DNA from: an uncultured Loktanella sp.
Lineage (GTDB): Bacteria; Pseudomonadota; Alphaproteobacteria; Rhodobacterales; Rhodobacteraceae
Reading direction: 5' to 3'
NCBI GenBank assembly: GCA_913061335.1
Contig: CAJXTP010000147.1
Span: forward strand, 1 to 7,441
Length of the DNA: 7,441 bases
In this document: piece after piece, positions 5,540 through 7,441 of the stretch
Layout: each line of letters opens with the position of its first letter
How positions within the stretch are numbered: the stretch's first letter is position 1
The notes under the pieces: model-generated
Seen by the model: only the letters and a program-made list of their open reading frames with translations
What the model was told of the DNA's origin: nothing
The model's database searches: none
Made by a program: the position numbers and the translations under genes

Positions 5540-6469
5540 GTGCTTGAAATATTTCTAAAAACGCTGCCGTTTTTCGCCGTGATCGCGGTTGGATATGGCG
5601 CGGGCCGCACCAAGTTCTTCACCCCCGAGGCCACCGCATTTCTGACAAAATTTGTGTTCTACTTTGCGCTATCGGCGATGCTGTTCCGGTTTGCGGCCAA
5701 CCTTGAGATTTCCGCAATCTTGGACTGGCCATTTGTCTGGGCGTATTTGTCGGGTACGATGGTGGTCTATTTGCTGGCGACTGTGGTGGCGATGTCGCGC
5801 GGATTATCTGTGGCAGAGGCCGCAATCGAGGCCCAATGCGCAGTTATCGGTAATGTCGGATTCCTGGGTATTCCGATGCTTGTCTTGCTGCTTGGGCAGG
5901 CGGCGATTGGCCCTGTTATGATGGTGCTGGCTGTTGATCTGATCGTGTTCAGCAGCTTGGTTGTGATCCTGATTACGGGGTCCCGCGATGGGCGCATGTC
6001 GGTTGGCATTTTGCGCACTGTCGGCCTTGGATTGTTGAAAAACCCGATGATTGTGTCGATCTGTTTGGGGCTGCTGGTGTCATCAATGGCTGTGCCAATT
6101 CCGGTCCCTGTGAACGAGTTTCTTGAGATATTGGGCGGCGCCGCGACCCCCGGCGCGTTGTTTGCAATTGGCGCATCGCTGGCCAGTAAATCAGCCGAGC
6201 GCATGGTGATCGCGGGCTGGCTATCGTTTTGCAAGCTGATCGCGCATCCTGCCGCTGTTGCGGTGGCTGCATTGCTGGTGTTTGACGTTGATCCCTACGG
6301 CGCTGGTGTGATGATCACCGCCGCCGCACTGCCGGTTGCGGGCAACGTTTATATCCTTGCCCAGCATTATGGCGTTGCCCCTGCGCGGGTGTCCGCGACG
6401 ATTTTGGTATCTACGGGGCTTAGCGTTTTGACGATCTCAGCGGTGATCGCATGGGTGACAAGTCTGTAA
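5540..6469 (+). CDS. AEC-family (auxin efflux carrier/Mem_trans) permease
   Basis: A 309-residue, very hydrophobic protein with about ten membrane helices, the normal size for the AEC family (Mem_trans), whose bacterial members carry organic acids such as malate or malonate. The first half starts with LPFFAVIAVGYGAGRTKFFTPEA. Helix 4 has the conserved GNVGFLGIP (104-112). The second half has LLKNPMIVSICLG (165-177), GAATPGALFAIGASLA (200-215) and ALPVAGNVYILAQHYG (263-278), where the conserved prolines and glycines mark the broken helices of the transport core. The substrate cannot be told from sequence. The GTG start directly follows the TAA of the upstream gene with no clear Shine-Dalgarno, so translation probably depends on coupling. 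It is 43 bases from the hydrolase gene. Confidence 0.92.
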   Translation: MLEIFLKTLPFFAVIAVGYGAGRTKFFTPEATAFLTKFVFYFALSAMLFRFAANLEISAILDWPFVWAYLSGTMVVYLLATVVAMSRGLSVAEAAIEAQCAVIGNVGFLGIPMLVLLLGQAAIGPVMMVLAVDLIVFSSLVVILITGSRDGRMSVGILRTVGLGLLKNPMIVSICLGLLVSSMAVPIPVPVNEFLEILGGAATPGALFAIGASLASKSAERMVIAGWLSFCKLIAHPAAVAVAALLVFDVDPYGAGVMITAAALPVAGNVYILAQHYGVAPARVSATILVSTGLSVLTISAVIAWVTSL

Positions 6470-6499
6470 ACCTGCGGTAGCCCTATTGGGGAAACACAA

Positions 6500-6505
6500 A
6501 GGGGA
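6500..6505 (+). promoter_or_regulatory. Ribosome binding site deciding the hydrolase start
   Basis: AGGGGA lies seven bases before the ATG at 6513. It sits downstream of the alternative in-frame start at 6486, which argues that the nine-residue longer reading is not used. Confidence 0.75.
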
Positions 6506-6512
6506 CCACGCC

Positions 6513-7340
6513 ATGAAAACCATTTCTGAGAACCGCTGCTTTGGTGGCACCCAAGGCGTGTATTCGCACACGTCGACTGCCTGCGCTTGTGACATGACGT
6601 TTGCGGTGTTCATGCCCGAAGAGGCGCGGCATGGCCCTGTGCCGGTTTTGTGGTTTCTGTCAGGTCTGACTTGCACCCACGAGAACGCGATGGTTAAGGC
6701 GGGCGCACAAGCGTGGGCCGCTGAACAAGGCATCGCGCTGGTGTTTCCTGACACGTCCCCACGCGGCGCTGATGTCCCTAATGACGATGCCTTTGATCTG
6801 GGTCAGGGCGCTGGGTTTTACATTGATGCGACTGAGGCCCCTTGGGATACGAATTTCAAAATGTGGACTTATGTGACGGATGAATTGCCCGCGCTGTTGG
6901 CCAAGAATTTTGCCGTTGATATGGACCGTCAGTCGATCACAGGTCATTCGATGGGCGGCCACGGAGCGCTGACGATGGCGATGGCGTTGCCGGATCGGTT
7001 CCGGTCTGTGTCTGCCTTTGCACCTATTTGTAATCCGACCCAGTCTGATTGGGGTCGCAAGCAGTTTACGGCTTATTGGGGCCCAGAGGAAAACTGGAGC
7101 CCGCATGATGCCACCATGTTAATGGCGGATGGCGGGTTTGATGGCCCGATTTTGATTGATACCGGCACCGACGATCAGTTTGGCGAATTACTGGGCACCG
7201 AAGAGTTTGCGTCCGCATTTGTTGGCTGCCGACAGGAGGGCCAAATTCGTCTGCAAAAGGGCTATGACCACTCGTATTTCTTTATCGCGACATTCATTGA
7301 AGACCACATCGCGTTCCACGCAGAGGCGCTTTATTCGTGA
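6513..7340 (+). CDS. fghA: S-formylglutathione hydrolase (esterase D family)
   Basis: A 275-residue cytosolic serine hydrolase, full length for the family. It cleaves S-formylglutathione to formate and glutathione, the step after glutathione-dependent formaldehyde dehydrogenase. The alpha/beta-hydrolase signatures are LWFLSGLTCTHENAM (46-60), FPDTSPRG (78-85) and the nucleophile elbow GHSMGGHGAL (144-153) with Ser146. The acid is in IDTGTDDQF (215-223, D220 or D221), and His253 lies in GYDHSYFFIATFIEDHI, the almost invariant C-terminal motif. The ATG at 6513 is preferred over an in-frame start at 6486 because AGGGGA (6500-6505) lies seven bases before it and the protein then begins MKTISENRCFGGTQGVYSH, as in homologues. 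The formaldehyde dehydrogenase partner is not in the window. The stop overlaps the next gene's GTG by four bases. Confidence 0.96.
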   Translation: MKTISENRCFGGTQGVYSHTSTACACDMTFAVFMPEEARHGPVPVLWFLSGLTCTHENAMVKAGAQAWAAEQGIALVFPDTSPRGADVPNDDAFDLGQGAGFYIDATEAPWDTNFKMWTYVTDELPALLAKNFAVDMDRQSITGHSMGGHGALTMAMALPDRFRSVSAFAPICNPTQSDWGRKQFTAYWGPEENWSPHDATMLMADGGFDGPILIDTGTDDQFGELLGTEEFASAFVGCRQEGQIRLQKGYDHSYFFIATFIEDHIAFHAEALYS

Positions 7341-7404
7341 TCTATGTGGACGCTGATGCTTGCCCCGTAAAGGCCGAGATCGAGCGCGTCGGTACCCGCC
7401 ATAA
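7337..7404 (+). CDS. UPF0178/YaiI-YqxD (DUF188) family protein, first 22 codons (cut by contig end)
   Basis: A GTG at 7337-7339 overlaps the hydrolase stop (GTGA), and the frame reads MIYVDADACPVKAEIERVGT then RH before the adapter. The block VDADACPVK at the extreme N-terminus is the signature of the UPF0178 (DUF188, YaiI/YqxD) proteins, conserved in bacteria and generally about 150 residues long. Sequence comparisons relate them to PIN-like metal-dependent nucleases through such aspartates, but no activity is firmly assigned. GAGG at 7323-7326 is ten bases upstream, and the four-base overlap suggests coupling to the hydrolase. The remaining roughly 130 codons are lost because the genomic sequence stops at 7404. 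Confidence 0.88.
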
Positions 7405-7441
7405 CTGTCTCTTATACACATCTCCGAGCCCACGAGACCTC
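7405..7441 (-). other. Nextera Read-2 adapter plus first three index bases (synthetic)
   Basis: Bases 7405-7438 are the exact reverse complement of bases 14-47: the Tn5 mosaic end CTGTCTCTTATACACATCT (7405-7423) followed by the rest of the Nextera Read-2 adapter. The last three bases CTC match the start of the index CTCTCTAC seen in reverse complement at the left end. Genomic sequence ends at 7404. Confidence 0.98.

Noticed and set aside
5767..6234. Open minus-strand frame of 155 codons opposite the AEC permease
   Set aside because: It is antisense to a well-formed ten-helix carrier. Its composition is typical of the reverse complement of hydrophobic codons.
6486..6512. Nine-residue longer start for the formylglutathione hydrolase (MGKHKGDHA)
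   Set aside because: The good ribosome binding site at 6500-6505 lies inside this extension, and homologues begin near the ATG at 6513.
11..7441. Composite transposon or IS-like element bounded by 37-bp perfect inverted repeats with Tn5 mosaic ends
   Set aside because: The repeats are the complete Nextera Read-2 adapter with index bases and P7 tail. There is no transposase and no target duplication.

Overview
The window reads as a 7.36 kb piece of an alphaproteobacterial chromosome, most likely Rhodobacterales (Roseobacter or Rhodobacter-like). The grounds are the moderately GC-rich coding DNA, the protein families present, and the local gene orders TPR protein-ispE and greA-two-TM protein-AEC transporter. 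It is enclosed at both ends by synthetic sequencing adapter. Bases 1-47 are the tail of the Illumina P7 primer, an 8-base i7 index and the Nextera Read-2 transposon adapter. Bases 7405-7441 are the reverse complement of the same adapter. Genomic sequence therefore runs only from 48 to 7404, and the genes at both edges are cut by the assembly, not by biology.

Left half, minus strand. ETF-ubiquinone oxidoreductase (2222-3871) is followed by a strong intrinsic terminator (2177-2205). After a roughly 150-base promoter region that contains a three-unit 11-bp tandem repeat, there is a secreted TPR-repeat protein with a TTG start (327-2021). Its 3' end overlaps the GTG start of ispE (48-340), which is cut just before its ATP-binding glycine loop.

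Right half, plus strand, divergent from the ETF-QO gene. A tightly packed gene run starts with greA (4078-4548). It continues with a conserved-looking two-TM coiled-coil protein of unknown function (4559-5539), an AEC-family permease (5540-6469), S-formylglutathione hydrolase (6513-7340) and the first 22 codons of a UPF0178/YaiI-type (DUF188) protein whose GTG start overlaps the hydrolase stop (7337-7404). Gaps are 10, 0, 43 and -4 bases, so co-transcription is likely, although the functions are mixed: transcript-cleavage factor, membrane protein, carrier, formaldehyde detoxification, conserved protein.

Functionally these are housekeeping genes: electron entry to ubiquinone from flavoprotein dehydrogenases, isoprenoid precursor synthesis, RNA polymerase rescue and the last step of glutathione-dependent formaldehyde oxidation. 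I see no mobile element, CRISPR array, tRNA, rRNA or defence system. The most striking non-gene signal, a perfect inverted repeat at the two ends, is artificial. The native signals most worth a second look are the 11-bp repeat array upstream of the TPR gene, the 50-bp-spaced direct repeats in the greA/ETF-QO divergent region, and the uncharacterised 326-residue membrane protein.
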